NCBI GenBank assembly: GCA_964059195.1
Contig: CAXKWD010000003.1
Coordinates: forward strand, 198,300,174 to 198,364,173
Origin: Ectobius pallidus
Lineage: Eukaryota; Arthropoda; Insecta; Blattodea; Ectobiidae
Direction: 5' to 3'
Length of the DNA: 64,000 bases
Positions 11,340-22,699 of the stretch are shown here, piece after piece. Each line of letters begins with the position of its first letter. Positions within the stretch are counted from its first letter, which is position 1. Position numbers and translations under genes: made by a program. Under the pieces are notes generated by a model. The model worked only from the letters and a program-made list of their open reading frames with translations, was not told where the DNA came from and made no database searches.

Positions 11340-13600
11340 CTGACTACAAATAATGAGGTTCTGGGTTCGTTTTTCAGTATGGCCAACATGTTCTGATTAG
11401 TTAGTAAGGATTTATGTTTGAGATTACATTTTCATAATCACCAGAAATACGCGTATCCTTTAATCGTATCCCACCTGGAGAAATGAGGGTACGTATCCGC
11501 TGAGCGAAGGGGAATAGGGTAGTGGTGGCGTTGAAATAAGTAACCTCTTAACACCTAAGAAGATAAATTACGAGATTTTATTAAGTATGGCATTTTAGCA
11601 TAATCTGAAAACATAAGCAATTCGCAGAGTTGGCCCATAAAGATCTGTATTACCTCTCTGCATTTTGCTTTCACTGACACCTATGCAAATGAATAAAGAA
11701 ACCTACACGCATGCACACCATATGATATTTCTGTTGACAAGCTGGAGGAAAAGAATCACGCTTCTGAGAAACAGTTGACACGAGACTGCGCAAGAGGTGA
11801 TGCGTGGTAAACCGCAAGCACTGCATACACAGCACACAGCGAAGTCACATGACAAACTACAGAGTGGATTGGTTCTAAGCAGAAGAAATGGTTGTCTTGG
11901 CAACCTGAATACAGAAAAAAAGTTTTGCTTCTATTCAAATATGCAGTTATGCACGCCAATAAATTTAGTCCTTCCCATTAAAAATCTTGTGTTACACAAT
12001 TTTTTTCTACCTAAGCTTGGACAATACAGTGTAACTTTCTCGCTTCTGATTTAGAATAAGAAGCCGTTTTGTAGGGGGAGCTTAATCAATTTTTCAGTCT
12101 CGTGCAAAGGTGATGTGGGCCTATTGTTCGCCATGCAAAACTTACAAGTCTTACCTTACGTATTGCCAATATCGACTGTCTTATAGCGCTGTTACCCTTC
12201 AGAGAATTCAGAAAAAAAGGTTCAAGTGAAATTTTTAGCTCTTACGCTCAAAAAAATTTACAATGAAGCGAGACCCTCGACATTCAACATTTATTGACCA
12301 ACAGCAAGCCAACATTTATGCTGCAAAACGCCATGACAAAAGTTCAGTTCGCAGCAGCGTCGCCAGAAATTTTGTTAAGGGGGGCAAAATCAATTTCGGA
12401 CCTCAATTTCAAATGATTAGGCTAAACCCATTAATATTCACTTAGTTAACAGGATCGTTATTTTGAACCCAAGCTGAATTCGACGAGGCTACAAAGTTTT
12501 TTAAGTTAACAGAATACGCTCTTTTGAGCAATGGCCTTGGTGAGATATTATTATAAATACATTATTATAGTTATAATTAGTTTATTCTTGCTAAACTCAT
12601 TATAACGTAATTCTATTTTTTTTATTCTCCATGCTACAACTGTAGGTTGACAAAGAGTACCACAAATAAATGAATCCATAAGGCAAATCCAGAGGGGGCA
12701 GTTGCCCCCCCCCCATGCCGACGCCCATGTCAGTTCGTATTGAAGTTTTACCGCACGACATCAGCTGAGATGAGCGGAATTTGAATGTGTTTTTTGTTGT
12801 TTTCCATGTTGAACAATAAAATTTATATGGGGAGCGATGCTACTTTTAGTCCAAATACATGCAATACAAGATCAATGCTTTTTTATTTGTGCCTTTGCGT
12901 AAAATTCTAATAATTTACTGAACAGAATAACCTCATAATGTAGTCCAGTTATTCATTGCATGGCCAGGCGCTTCCATTGTTTGGAGGAAAAGTTTGATGA
13001 CAGCTCAACCCCATACTCTTTATTTTTGCAGCACCAATCAGCTAGTTACCTCAGCCAATCAAAATCTAAGAATGTCCTGTGACAGCTGTGACAGCTACTC
13101 GTCTTGTCCGCGTTGAGCGAAACGCGGGGTTGCAAGATCTAGTTACTGTAAACAATAACACGTGTGAATTGTTTAAAGCTAGGGAAGAACTGAGGTCAGT
13201 GATAACAATGAGAGAATATTGCACTGTTGCTCTTGTTTTGGAAAGCGGAAACCAAGAAACACCGACATAATGGTTTATTCCTTTGAAGCCGCCTGGGTAT
13301 GTAATGAAAAACTCTACTATACCTAACGACGGGGAGACGATAATATTGAAGAAATACCCCCACCCCCCCACGCTTTAGAAGAAAGTTATTTTTAACTGCT
13401 TGCACCAACGAACTTAAAACGTTCAGTGTTATGTTGATCGTAGTGGAATGTCGTACTGCTTAGCATAGAAATATACGGGATTTAATATTCGATTTATAGT
13501 TAACTAGCTCCTTGAACCCAGAATTAGAAAACTGCATAGGCTTTACAATAATACAAAATAAATTAAACTTCTCAAGCTATTTCTAACTACTGTTTTTTAT
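11340..13600. other. Intergenic with weak repeat traces
   Basis: No gene is recognised. Positions 12350-12730 begin and end with G/C homopolymers near GCGTCGCC and GCCGACGCC, possibly a decayed MITE. Positions 13165-13275 match 32755-32840 in inverted orientation. The stretch is otherwise unassigned. Confidence 0.4.
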
Positions 13601-14078
13601 TAGGGCTGTACCGATTAATCGTCGACCAATTACATTTTCCGATTAATCGGCTTAGTCGAATTCTGAAAGACTTTTTCGAGAAATGGGTCAAATGACCAAA
13701 CTTTATTCTCTCGCTTCTCCGGCCTTGGCATATCATGTGTCATTCAGCCTATTGTGTCTAAACAATTCCCATTATTCAGAAACCTGAAGGGTAGTTTAGT
13801 CAACAAATTCGTGTGTCTCAAGTCTTGGCTGAAAAAGTAACCGGAAATGTAAGATTTGTATATAATTTTTCACTAGTTAACTAATAATGGTATTAATTAA
13901 TTCAGGATTTCTTCTGATTATTACCTGTAGTGTAGTAGTTATTAAACGTGTAAAACAATATTAAATGTACACTTTGGTTTCGTTTAAAATATCGACCTGT
14001 TTGTCGATTAATTAGTCGATTAATCGATTAAAGTCAAGCGTTAACTCGATTAGAAATTTTAATCGATTTTCAGCCCTA
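13601..14078 (+). mobile_element. hAT-type MITE, family TAGGGCTGTACCG (copy 1)
   Basis: The ends are TAGGGCTGTACCGATTAATC and a right end containing AATCGATTTTCAGCCCTA. Flanking T-rich 8-mers agree only approximately as target duplications. The interior matches both halves of the interrupted element at 53019-54922. The segment TTCGTGTGTCTCAAGTCTTG is a relic of the hAT dimerisation domain, clearer in the second copy. This copy shows the empty site for the CACTG-ended insertion in copy 2. Confidence 0.9.
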
Positions 14079-14157
14079 TTTTTTTATAGATATTGTTTTA
14101 ATATGTTTATATTTGAAGTTGATGAATTTCATTTCTGTAATGGTTAGCTATAAATTA

Positions 14158-14253
14158 TACAAGGAATTATTGTATTTAATCCACATTATTAACCATTCAT
14201 TAATTAATGTTGTAATGGTTAATAAGGTGGATTATACACAATAATTCCTTGTA
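14158..14253. repeat. Short inverted repeat, 40-bp arms
   Basis: The arms 14158-14197 and 14214-14253 are imperfectly complementary, sharing TACAAGGAATTATTGT and CCACATTATTAACCATT. They could form a hairpin with a 16-nt loop. It may be a tiny foldback MITE; no target duplication was identified. Confidence 0.75.
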
Positions 14254-14441
14254 AAATCTATCTATATTTGAAATTACAAATGTTCAAAAATATTTATTCC
14301 TATAACTAGCTCTTGCCCGCAGCTTCGCCCGCGATTATTTACTCAACTGCTAAATGTTTTGTATAAATCACTGATTTAACAGAAAAATAATTAAAACCCT
14401 GACATCGTTTTTATATAAATCGTAGGAATTACATAATTTTA

Positions 14442-15608
14442 TTAAGTGCCAGTATGGTACTTTATGAGATTGTGTGGTGGACGAAAAAATGTCTGTCCGT
14501 CTGTCCGTGTGTCTGTACGCACCATAACTCAAATATGCTTTCTTGGATTTTCATGAAACTTGGAAAACACATTTATAATGTCCATGGGAAGAACCCTATT
14601 GATATTGAACCAAATCGGTTCACCGGTACCGGAGTAATGCCCAATTTAGTGCCTATTTTAATAGATTATATTCGAAAGGCGCCATAGCTCAAATACGCTG
14701 TATCCGATTGCCACGAAACTTGGTATACCAATTTATGACGCCCATGAAAAGTGCCCTATTAAATTTGAACCTAATCTGTTGACCGGTACCGGAGTAAAAC
14801 CCAATTTAGTGTATATTTTAAAGGCGCAATAATTCGAATACGCTTTTCCGGATTTTGATGAAACTTCGTACACGCATTTATAATATCCATGGAAAGACGT
14901 CTATTGATATTTGACCAAATCGGTTGGCCAGTACCAGAATAATGCCCAATTTAGTGCATTTTATGTTAATATATAAGAAGTCGCGATAACTCAGATATGC
15001 TTTATTTGATTTTCTTGAAACTTTGTAGGCCTATACCCATTTATAATGTACATGGGAAGACGTCTACTGATATTGGACCAAATCGGTAGACCGGTACCGT
15101 AGTAAAACCCAATTTAGTGTCTATTTTAAAGACGCGGTAACTCAAATACGCTTTACCGGATTTTTATGAAACTTGGTATACACATTTATAATGTCCATGG
15201 GAAGACGTCTATTGATACTGGATAAAATCGGTTGACCTGTTTCGGAGTTATGCTCAATTTAGTGCCTATTTTATGGTAATATACGTATTCGAAAGAATTT
15301 ATTAAAAAAATGAAAATCAGTTATCTTGACAACATAACCTTTTGTTTTACTGTGATTTCTAAGGCTTTGGCAATTAAAATACAGTTAGCTATGACAATAC
15401 TATTGCTTTAAATGCGCTTATCCCATAACTGACCCAGGTGGCTGAGATGATAACGTCTTGGCGTCACATTCTGGAGTTCCATGGCTCAAATCCCGAAAGC
15501 AGCCAATTTGACTTTTTTTTTGTTTGTATTCTGCATATCATAACTGCAATCATAACTGATTAAACAAAACATACTGGCACTTTGTTATATCAGTTTACCT
15601 GATTTTAT
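14442..15608 (+). repeat. Dispersed repeat R1, copy B (most complete)
   Basis: The element begins TTAAGTGCCAGTATGGTACT and ends ...CATACTGGCACTTTGTTA followed by CAGTTTACCTGATTTTA. AAGTGCCAGTATG therefore recurs inverted near both ends. Between lie a GTCCGTCTGTCC microsatellite and five tandem units of about 145-160 bp, each starting near AACTCAAATACGCTT and carrying CCGGTACCGG. A unique ~150-bp block and a tRNA-like segment come last. Six copies occur in this window. It encodes no protein I can recognise and the family is unnamed here. Confidence 0.88.
15426..15502 (+). other. tRNA-like segment inside R1
   Basis: The sequence GACCCAGGTGGCTGAGATGA resembles a tRNA 5' half with an A box (TGGCTGAGATGR), and ATGGCTCAAATCCC resembles a B box about 45 nt later. 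The minus-strand copy at 24395-24470 keeps a better B box, GGTTCAAAACCC. Copies D and E have lost the middle and 3' half. It looks like a tRNA-headed SINE fused into the R1 family, with class II (Leu/Ser-like) spacing. It is not a functional tRNA gene. Confidence 0.6.
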
Positions 15609-16744
15609 TCTTAATTATATTGGTTATCGTTAAAAATATAAATAATTAAACGAACAAAACTGTGGGCACACAAATTCGAAATGAAACGATTAAAATGAAA
15701 CATAGATTCATGAACCTTACCCAATCATGCATAGGCTAAACAATTTTATTATAATGATTGATAATTAAAGAAACTAAAAACCCGGATTCGAGTTGCATTT
15801 CACGAACAAAGTGGAAAGGGGGAAAAAAACCTCAGATTAGAGTTTCCTACCCCCCCCTCCCCAAAAGACCCCCTCATATTGTGCTTCGTCCAAATAATTC
15901 AATATTTTCCCATGTAGGCGTGTATTCATGATCCCCTTCTGTGTAAATCAGATCTCTGGGAATCGTAAACAAATGAATCAAGGTAGGAACCGAGCAAGGC
16001 CATCTTGAATTAATTTCACAATTAAATACTGCCTTGCTAATAGGAACGTTTCCCCCAACAATCAAATTGCTCGTGTGTTTTTATGGGAGGTATTTAGTCT
16101 CCTCGAAAACAGTTGATTTCTGGCATTAGAAATAAAATTTTTGCATAACCCTTTGTTAGTGTGCTCTTGTATTATGAAACGAAGGTACTGTCAAAACTCC
16201 AAGTGTCTACCTATTATAGTTTAGGCTCTAGGTTGATTCTCTGTCAGTCAGTCAGTTAGGACAAAGCCTCTTATATAGATACAGATTAATATTCCGATTG
16301 CAATAAGCCACTCTTGCGGTGAGCTGGCGCTTGTAGAAGTCTATTCAGATAGAGATGATTATCACAGAACTGAAGCAAGGTTGACATCCACAAGGCCGTG
16401 TCCAGAGCCACCTATTATCTCTTCTGTAGAGGGAAAGGAGATAGCATTAACTTAACACCGGTTTTTACTGCATTTTAATTCTTACTTACCTTTAATATCT
16501 GCAATAAATCCCTGTAGTTTCGATCCCCTTGACAGTCTTTATGGAGAAATTAACTGAATGCCATTTGTTTAACGGCGTTTCGTAAAATCTCTCTATGTCT
16601 TTTAAAATCAATTTCGCCTCGCAAGATTATCCTTAAAAAATTAAATTCATTAAAGAGGAGAAATTATTTTTAAGGCAGTCGAATGTGATTAGTACAATAT
16701 TTACCATCAGTTGTATACATTAACTCCCTTTGTCATCTAGAAAG
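15609..16744. other. Intergenic with a repeat R3 fragment
   Basis: The block at about 16150-16280 (GTCAGTCAGTCAGTTAGGAC) is the inverted counterpart of 51560-51700, the R3 family. The remainder holds no recognisable gene. Confidence 0.5.
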
Positions 16745-16827
16745 CTAATGAGAGATCTGAAGTAATGGAGTCTCGATGAAAAATTCAAATTTAATTGTAT
16801 AAGTGTTTGAAGATAGGGTTTAATTAG
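16745..16827 (+). repeat. 83-bp direct repeat, left copy
   Basis: This sequence, beginning CTAATGAGAGATCTGAAG and ending GATAGGGTTTAATTAG, recurs at 17479-17560 with three or four changes. The two copies exactly flank the hAT-type element between them. The repeat is part of the decayed transposase that continues at 17560. Confidence 0.9.
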
Positions 16828-17478
16828 TAGACCTGGGATTTTAAGGCAAATGCCTATTTTGTTCCTTATGAAATAACATGAAAATTTTAAAATATGTGGA
16901 CGTTTCATGATAAATCACTTACATTTATAGAGTTTTATAGTGCCCTAAAATGCCTATTTGAATTTTTAGAGCCTATTTTACTATTTTAGTGCCTAAAATG
17001 CCTATTTTGTTCATTTAAAATAAAATTCAACTTCTGTAATTTTTACAATCTTATAATGGACATCCCTCAATGAAAAGCAGAACAGCAGAGGTGGGGTTTT
17101 CACAGAAACTTGATTATTCCAAACAATTGTCGCTAATGGAATGCTGACTGACGGGGGAGGGGGAGGATTAAGAGGGAAGGACTACTGTGTCAAGTCACCA
17201 GTGAAAGAACATCTGTTTAAGTGAATATAGTTCGTGACGCCTAATTTTGCAGTTAATTCTGTTAAGAATAGGTATACCACGTTTCTTGCAGTAAAAATAG
17301 ATCATTTTACAATTTAAGTGTATATTGTGATATTTTAAAGTCTATTTTCTGTCTATTCACACATTTTAAAACATATTTTAAGTGCCTATTTTCTCTTTAA
17401 AAAGCCTATTTACTTGTTTTAAAAGCCTGTTTTAGGTGCCTAAAACTAATTTTTTTAGAGCCTAAAATCCCAGGTCTA
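16828..17478 (+). mobile_element. hAT-type element, family TAGACCTGGG (copy 1)
   Basis: The termini are TAGACCTGGGATTTTAAGGC and GAGCCTAAAATCCCAGGTCTA minus its last base. The interior is full of GCCTATTTT/TAAAATGCC repeats. It matches the element at 60914-62496, which has a clean 8-bp target duplication. This copy instead lacks a matching 8-mer and is flanked by an 83-bp direct repeat. No transposase frame survives, so it is non-autonomous. Confidence 0.88.
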
Positions 17479-17560
17479 CTAATGAGAGATCTGAAGTAAT
17501 GGAGTCTTGATGGAAAAATTCAAATTTAATTGTATAAGTGTTTGAAGATAGGGTAATTAG
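17479..17560 (+). repeat. 83-bp direct repeat, right copy
   Basis: This is the counterpart of 16745-16827 and abuts the last base of the hAT-type element. Sequence after it continues directly into transposase-like coding sequence, so this copy is probably the original one. Confidence 0.9.
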
Positions 17561-17800
17561 TAAGGGGTTATGGCCAGCAAGATCTCCAGATCTTACTACA
17601 TGTGATTTTTTTTATGGAACTTTAAATAAAGCGTACAACAATAACCCTCGTTCTGTACAATTGAAGAACTAAAAGAGAACATAAGAAGAGAAATTGCAGG
17701 AATTTCACAAGAAGAATTAATGCGTATGAATGCATTTTCAACATCTTTTATGACAAAGTTAGGTGATTATTTTAACTGTGGGCCTAATTACAAAATCCGT
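17560..17800 (+). pseudogene. Tc1/mariner-superfamily transposase remnant
   Basis: The frame WPARSPDLTTCD matches the region around the third catalytic acidic residue in a mariner-related transposase group (WPxRSPDLTxxDFFLW). In another frame it is followed by EELKENIRREIAGISQEELM, the typical downstream helix. Frameshifts near the T-run at 17609 and after it break the gene. Upstream catalytic blocks are not visible. Confidence 0.75.
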
Positions 17801-18824
17801 GCGTTTGAATTGAGGGGTTATTTTCATGAGCCTTTATTGGCCGACGACTTGTTTCCACGCCGTCGCGCGGACAGCAAACATAATATATTTGTATATTAAA
17901 TAATACAAAAATATAAGTAAATAAATAAAACAAGCTTAAAAGCTCTAATAAATCATCAGTCAGCTGCATCCTCGCTGTGCTTTAAATTCTCATTCATTGA
18001 TATTTACCCACAAAGGAAAAATGAAATTTATCAATTCTGAAATAATTTTATTATTTTCGAATAAATGCCTTTAGTTGTAATACACCCCCTTATGAATATA
18101 TTAAGAAACAATGACTTGAACCGTTTTTTATTGATGTGAAGACATTGCAAGAATAAGAGAAAGCCGTGGAATGAATTATAAACTTTATCTCCTTATGATT
18201 TATAGCTTTAACAGCTACCTAAATGTCAAACACGAAGACAATGTTGAAAGCCAACCCTCTAGTAAGAATATGGTTATAAAATTGGGACGATTTAAAGAAG
18301 ACTTTACAATCATAAAGCGGGAAATACGAAAAGCAATGTAAATTAAACGGAGTAAGTAAAAGAATTAGAAATAAAAGTGTAACAGGTAAAATTAAGTTGT
18401 TGAATATAACATGGTGCAGACTGTACAGAATTTTTAATATTGCAGTTACAAGAAACCAAACAGAATTACGACGGCAGGTGGGAAGTTGTAGTACATGCGA
18501 AACATCGCTACAAGTGTAGGGACTTGCTCTCTAAATCACATAAACACATATTCATGCCATACTCTGCCTTATCTGGAGGTTTTCAAGGGCTTCGTGCCTC
18601 GTGTGTCATTTGTTTTATTTATTGGTTCATATTGCAGTAACTGAAGTAATTACAGAAGGCCATGGCAACCCTCTTACTAAAACATGCACCCCATTTCCGT
18701 TCAGCAGAATAAGTATTTAATTTAAATTAGTATTTGCATATAAATACTAGGCTATAACTTGCCGTTGAAAAATATGTATTTATTTAATCTACTGCTCAGG
18801 CTGTTGAACAATTATTGCCATTAG
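17801..18824. other. Intergenic, nothing recognised
   Basis: No domain or repeat boundary was recognised in this stretch. Confidence 0.4.
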
Positions 18825-19563
18825 TAGGGCAAGGCATTTGATGATTTTGCATCTTTTTTATATGAAAGTTAAAAGATAGCTTGAATATATTATATAAATG
18901 TGTATCATGAAATTTGATTACATAAGAGCAATTTTTTTTTGTATTTTTCGTCATTTTCAAGAGATATGTCACTTTTTGGGAATCTTTAGGTCATTTTCTG
19001 CATATTTAGGTCTTTTTTGCCGTTTTTATGCCATTTTCGTCATTTTAGGTCATGTTTCAGTGGAGGAAGAGAGGAGCTTTTCCACGTACAAATCGTTACT
19101 TTCAGACAACAGACAATCGTTTTTGTTTGAGAATCTCCACCAAGTGTTCATACTTAATTTTAATTCAGGTTTATTATAAACACCACAACAGTTTGTCTTG
19201 TAGCAATAAAGAATTATTATTTATTTCTTTTTAAATTGCACATATTTGCTAGGTGCAATTTGATGGGCATGCCAGTTCAGAAAGAATTTTTTTTTTTTTC
19301 GCTAAGGGTGTCCAAATAGTATAGACATATTTACTTTTTTGCAAAAAAATAACTGTGTTTTACATTGTAAATTCATATGTAACGCACTGTCATCCATTAA
19401 ATTGATTTTAGCAATTAATTACTTAAAAAAACTAAACATAAGTAATAATGGACAATTTATTGGTCTTTTTTTAATGTGTCATTTTTCATTATTGTTAGGT
19501 CATAAGTGTATTTTTTATTTCGCATTTTTTCACTATTTTATGGTCATTAAATGCCTTACCCTA
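18825..19563 (+). mobile_element. hAT-type element, family TAGGGCAAGG (copy 2)
   Basis: The left end is TAGGGCAAGGCATTTGATG and the right end ATGCCTTACCCTA. The flanking 8-mers GCCATTAG (18817-18824) and GTCATTAG (19564-19571) differ at one base. A frame at 19040-19150 reads VSVEEERSFSTYKSLLSDNR, which is the hAT C-terminal dimerisation domain (VERxFSxYK-like). The rest of the transposase is absent. This is a second copy of the element at 9999-10640. Confidence 0.92.
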
Positions 19564-19589
19564 GTCATTAGCCTTCTGGCTACCCAATA

Positions 19590-19862
19590 CAGCCGTCCGT
19601 TCGATTTGTCCCAATATTGCTGAAGAGCAGAGCACGTTCTAAGATGTTCCGAGTTTTGAATGGCATCTTCTTGACACAGCATGCAGTTCGGCGAGGCGAA
19701 TATTTTCATTCGGTGCAGATGTTCTGCTATAGTAAACACAGAACAACTCTGAACCTGAGGCGGGGCAGGCAGAGTCACGTGACGAAGTGACAAGCGAATT
19801 AGGTTGCTGCGGTGTTGTACAGTTAACGAAACGTGCTGCCTCGCTAAAGAGATGTACTTCAC
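19590..19862 (-). pseudogene. Non-LTR retrotransposon C-terminal Cys/His region
   Basis: The minus-strand frame contains AEHLHRMKIFASPNCMLCQE, then an H and a C in EHLRTC, then YWDKSNGRLYWVARRLM. This matches the extreme C-terminus after the RNase H domain in RNase H-bearing non-LTR elements (a C-x2-C...H...C knuckle). An RNase H fragment of the same type lies 2.4 kb further upstream on this strand (22282-22530), so the two may be pieces of one insertion split by the DDE transposon between them. It is broken and not functional. Confidence 0.75.
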
Positions 19863-20282
19863 TTATTTCTTTGCGCGCTCAAAATCTATTACATATAGGT
19901 ATTTTCTGCTATCACCATTAGAAAGCTGTATTTTTTTGGAAGCCGACTGTCCAAACATCATGTCTGTAGGACGATCCGTTCGGAAGATAGTTCTTATCCT
20001 GCAAATGTTAATACAAACAAAGAGATCCTTTCTTATTTCTACCCTAAAATAATAACACCATCGATGGATTACATTAAGTTTCTGTCTATCTGTTAACATA
20101 AACAACAACAAGACCCCTCTCACTTCCACAATAATATACTTCCACCCAGCCACAGATAAAACACAGACGCAGTTTCAGTTTATATCAAGAGCGTTTCGTG
20201 TGTGTTCTATTGTGAGAATTCAGTGTCCGTAATGTCACCTTAGCAAGCCTAGTACGAGTGGTGAAACAATTTATACCAACAA
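19863..20282. other. Unassigned, probable flank of the DDE transposon
   Basis: No clear coding signature was found before the transposase N-terminus. The stretch probably contains the 5' end of that transposon, but I could not fix a terminal repeat. Confidence 0.4.
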
Positions 20283-21585
20283 AGTTTTGCGTAAGCAGGC
20301 GAGGGCTATGGTTTTCAGTGTTTATAGTTTTTAAGACTATTTCGGACGACGAAGTGCATAATAATACGAATTTTGTAAGGAATTGACTGCTAAAAAAACT
20401 AAACTCCGTGGCGCTACATCCCTGAAGAGACTCCCACCCGACCGCTGCGTCATCTACCACAGGATTGGGGGCATGTGGTCAGCATGCCGACACTCACGGC
20501 CGTTAATGGTGGTTTTCATGACCGGAATTAACTGCTAAAGCTTGCCAAATTAGTGAACAATCTGTGACTAATATTATTAAGGAGGGAAAACAATCAACTG
20601 AAGTAGAGGGTGGGCTCAGTTTTAGATCTCCTGGATACCATCGCACAGTTAAAAAGCGCAAAGCAAATCTTGACGGTTTGCAAAAGTGTATTTTACGCCG
20701 GACAATATTTGAATTGTACGATACGGGGGAATATCCCACAGGTAAAAAATTAGTTTCTTTAATGCGAAAGAAAATAAAATATAAAGGTTCTGTCTCCTCC
20801 ATGTATATGACTTTGAAATCCCTAGAATTTAAGTACAGGAGAACCAATGATGGCCGGAAATTTCTACTGGAAAGGGACGACATTGTTGCAGCCAGACAAA
20901 AATTTCTGCGTACAATTCACAATCTTAGGGGGATGGGAGATACGAGGCCCATATTTTATCTTGATGAAACATGGGTCAACCAGAATCACTCCAGGAGGGA
21001 CATATGGCAAGATCCGACTGGAAGAGGCGGCCTAAAAGTACCAATAGGAAAAGGTAGCAGGCTTATAATATGCCATGCAGGCTCAGCTAAAACAGGGTTT
21101 ATACCAGAAAGTAAATGGGTTCCAATCCTAAAAGTAAAAACACCGATTATCATACAGAAATGACTTCGGACAGGTTTAAAGATTGGTTCACGAACATATT
21201 TCTTTTTTTTATCTGGACGCGAGTTGGATAATAATTATGGATAACGCCAGCTATCATTCTAGGCTATTAAATAAGTTACCCAGAGAGAGAGAGATCGAGA
21301 GAGAGATATTCAGGAATGGCTTCAAGAACACAACATAACATACAGTCCCACAGAAACTATATCAGAATTGCTAGCCCGTGTTGCCCCTTATAAAACTCGC
21401 GAAAAAAATATGAAATGGATCAGATAGCGATAGAAATGGGCCACGAAGTAATACACAGGGATGACACTGCTGAAAATATAATTATAAATCTTAGGGACAG
21501 TGAAACAGATAGTGACACGAGTGGTGAAGGAAGTGAAGAAGAAGAAGACGAAGAAGTTTTATTTATCCCTTTGTAGGCCTATTTC
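20283..21585 (+). pseudogene. Decayed DDE transposase (IS630/Tc1/mariner-related)
   Basis: An N-terminal piece KVLRKQARAMVFSVYSF at 20283 is separated by a SINE from ELTAKACQISEQSVTNIIKE, a helix-turn-helix-like segment. A 199-codon open frame (20564-21163) follows. It includes PIFYLDETWVNQNHS, with the first catalytic Asp, and GKGSRLIICHAGSA. After a frameshift near the T-run at 21203 the second Asp block MDNASYHS appears (about 21238). Sequence then reads IQEWLQEHNITYS and ELLARVAP, with further frameshifts. The frame then jumps from EMGHEV straight to an acidic tail (SEEEEDEEVLF), so the third catalytic block is missing. At least three frameshifts, one insertion and one deletion make it inactive. 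Confidence 0.85.
20397..20522 (+). mobile_element. Short SINE inserted in the transposase
   Basis: The inserted ~126-bp sequence begins CTCCGTGGCGCTACATCCCT. It contains a TGTGGTCAGCATGCCGACAC-like middle and ends near GGTTTTCATGACC. It is bordered by a near-identical 16-bp duplication, GGAATTGACTGCTAAA at 20380-20395 and GGAATTAACTGCTAAA at 20523-20538. Removing it joins the transposase reading frame. The 5' text resembles a SINE common in other insects, from memory. A 15-16 bp duplication fits target-primed retrotransposition. Confidence 0.75.
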
Positions 21586-22281
21586 TAAAGCTCAATAAGG
21601 TAAGCCTTTCTTCACTTTCTTTTAAGATAATTCATGTTATATCTTACGTGTAATAGGTTTCAACATTTCAAGCTACTTTTGTTCGCGATTTTTCAAAGAC
21701 GAAATACTTTAAAATAATGTGTGAATGTTTGACGCAGAGCAGCAGTGAGTAAGCACGCGTGTTCTCTCTCTCACTCTTTGTTAGACAGAGAACGTTTGCA
21801 GAGTCGCGAGTCGTGAACTTGCAACAGTGCAAGTTGCGTAGCATTCTATTTGCAAGCCCCACACACAAGTTCTTTACCACACTCCTGAGAGCGTACGGGC
21901 AATATCGGAGGAAAGAGCTAGCAGGCAATCACGCGCGGTGAAAAAATGCAGCCCAAAATGCAACACGTTCTTCCTCGCATGATAGAGTGTCAACAAAAGA
22001 GTACGCGCGGAAGATTGTTCGTGTAAATGCCAAACACGCGCGAATTCTCTCTCAAAAGAACGGCGCGTGGAGTGTGTAAATTTTGTACACGCCAGCTAAG
22101 AGCATGCGGTATATTGTTTAAAGTTCAGAACAGAGGAGTTGATCTGCTCTTGGAGAGTTTTGTTTGTTTGTCTTCTGCCTTTACATACACACACACTTCC
22201 AGGCGAAAGAGTGCAGCCTTGCACGAATGACGTACCGCGCGGTTTCTTTTGATTGTGTATTGCCTTTACATGCACATGTTT
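21586..22281. other. Unassigned, unusually rich in ACGCGC-type words
   Basis: Several blocks between 21740 and 22240 repeat motifs such as ACGCGCG, GAATTCTCTCTC and CACACACTTCC. No coding domain is visible. It may be flank of the DDE transposon or of the split LINE. Confidence 0.4.
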
Positions 22282-22530
22282 TCACGAGCATTTGAGTGCA
22301 CACCTGCCTAAACTCGAGCGATAAAGCTTGTGTGTAAGGGTAGCCAAACCGTCAGCTTCTTCGTTTCTTTTTACTCCAATATGAGGTGGGATCCATTGCA
22401 GTTTAATTTCCTTTTCACCTTTCTTCAGTTTTCCAAGTAGATCTTTAATCTCCATTATTATTGGTGATATATAATAAAAATATAGAAAAATATTGAATTC
22501 TATATTTTTATCATCATTGTATATTTGCAA
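22282..22530 (-). pseudogene. RNase H domain fragment of a non-LTR retrotransposon
   Basis: The minus-strand frame contains IKDLLGKLKKGEKEIKLQWI followed by PPHIGVKRNEEADGLA. This is the RNase H motif W-I-P-x-H-x-G-V-x-x-N-E-x-A-D near the domain's C-terminal active-site Asp. The usual Ser and Gly are changed (SHCGVxGNE to PHIGVKRNE). The upstream RT region is missing. The orientation agrees with the fragment at 19590-19862. Confidence 0.8.
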
Positions 22531-22699
22531 AAAGTCACGTGATTAGTGAGGAAGTCAAGGAATTGCTGGGAGGAAATCTCTTGGAATATATAAAGTTCAC
22601 GAAATATTTGATATCGTTTGACATGTACAATACTTTTTCAAAGAAGTGAATGAATTAAAAGTAGTGTAGCCTAACCTATAAGTATCAATTTAATTAAAT
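22531..22699. other. Intergenic
   Basis: Nothing was recognised between the RNase H fragment and the mariner terminal repeat. Confidence 0.4.

Noticed and set aside
12350..12730. Possible MITE bounded by GCGTCGCC and GCCGACGCC with G/C runs
   Set aside because: The end pairing is short and no target duplication is evident.
15426..15502. A genuine tRNA gene in R1
   Set aside because: The acceptor and anticodon stems do not pair properly and two R1 copies lack the 3' half.
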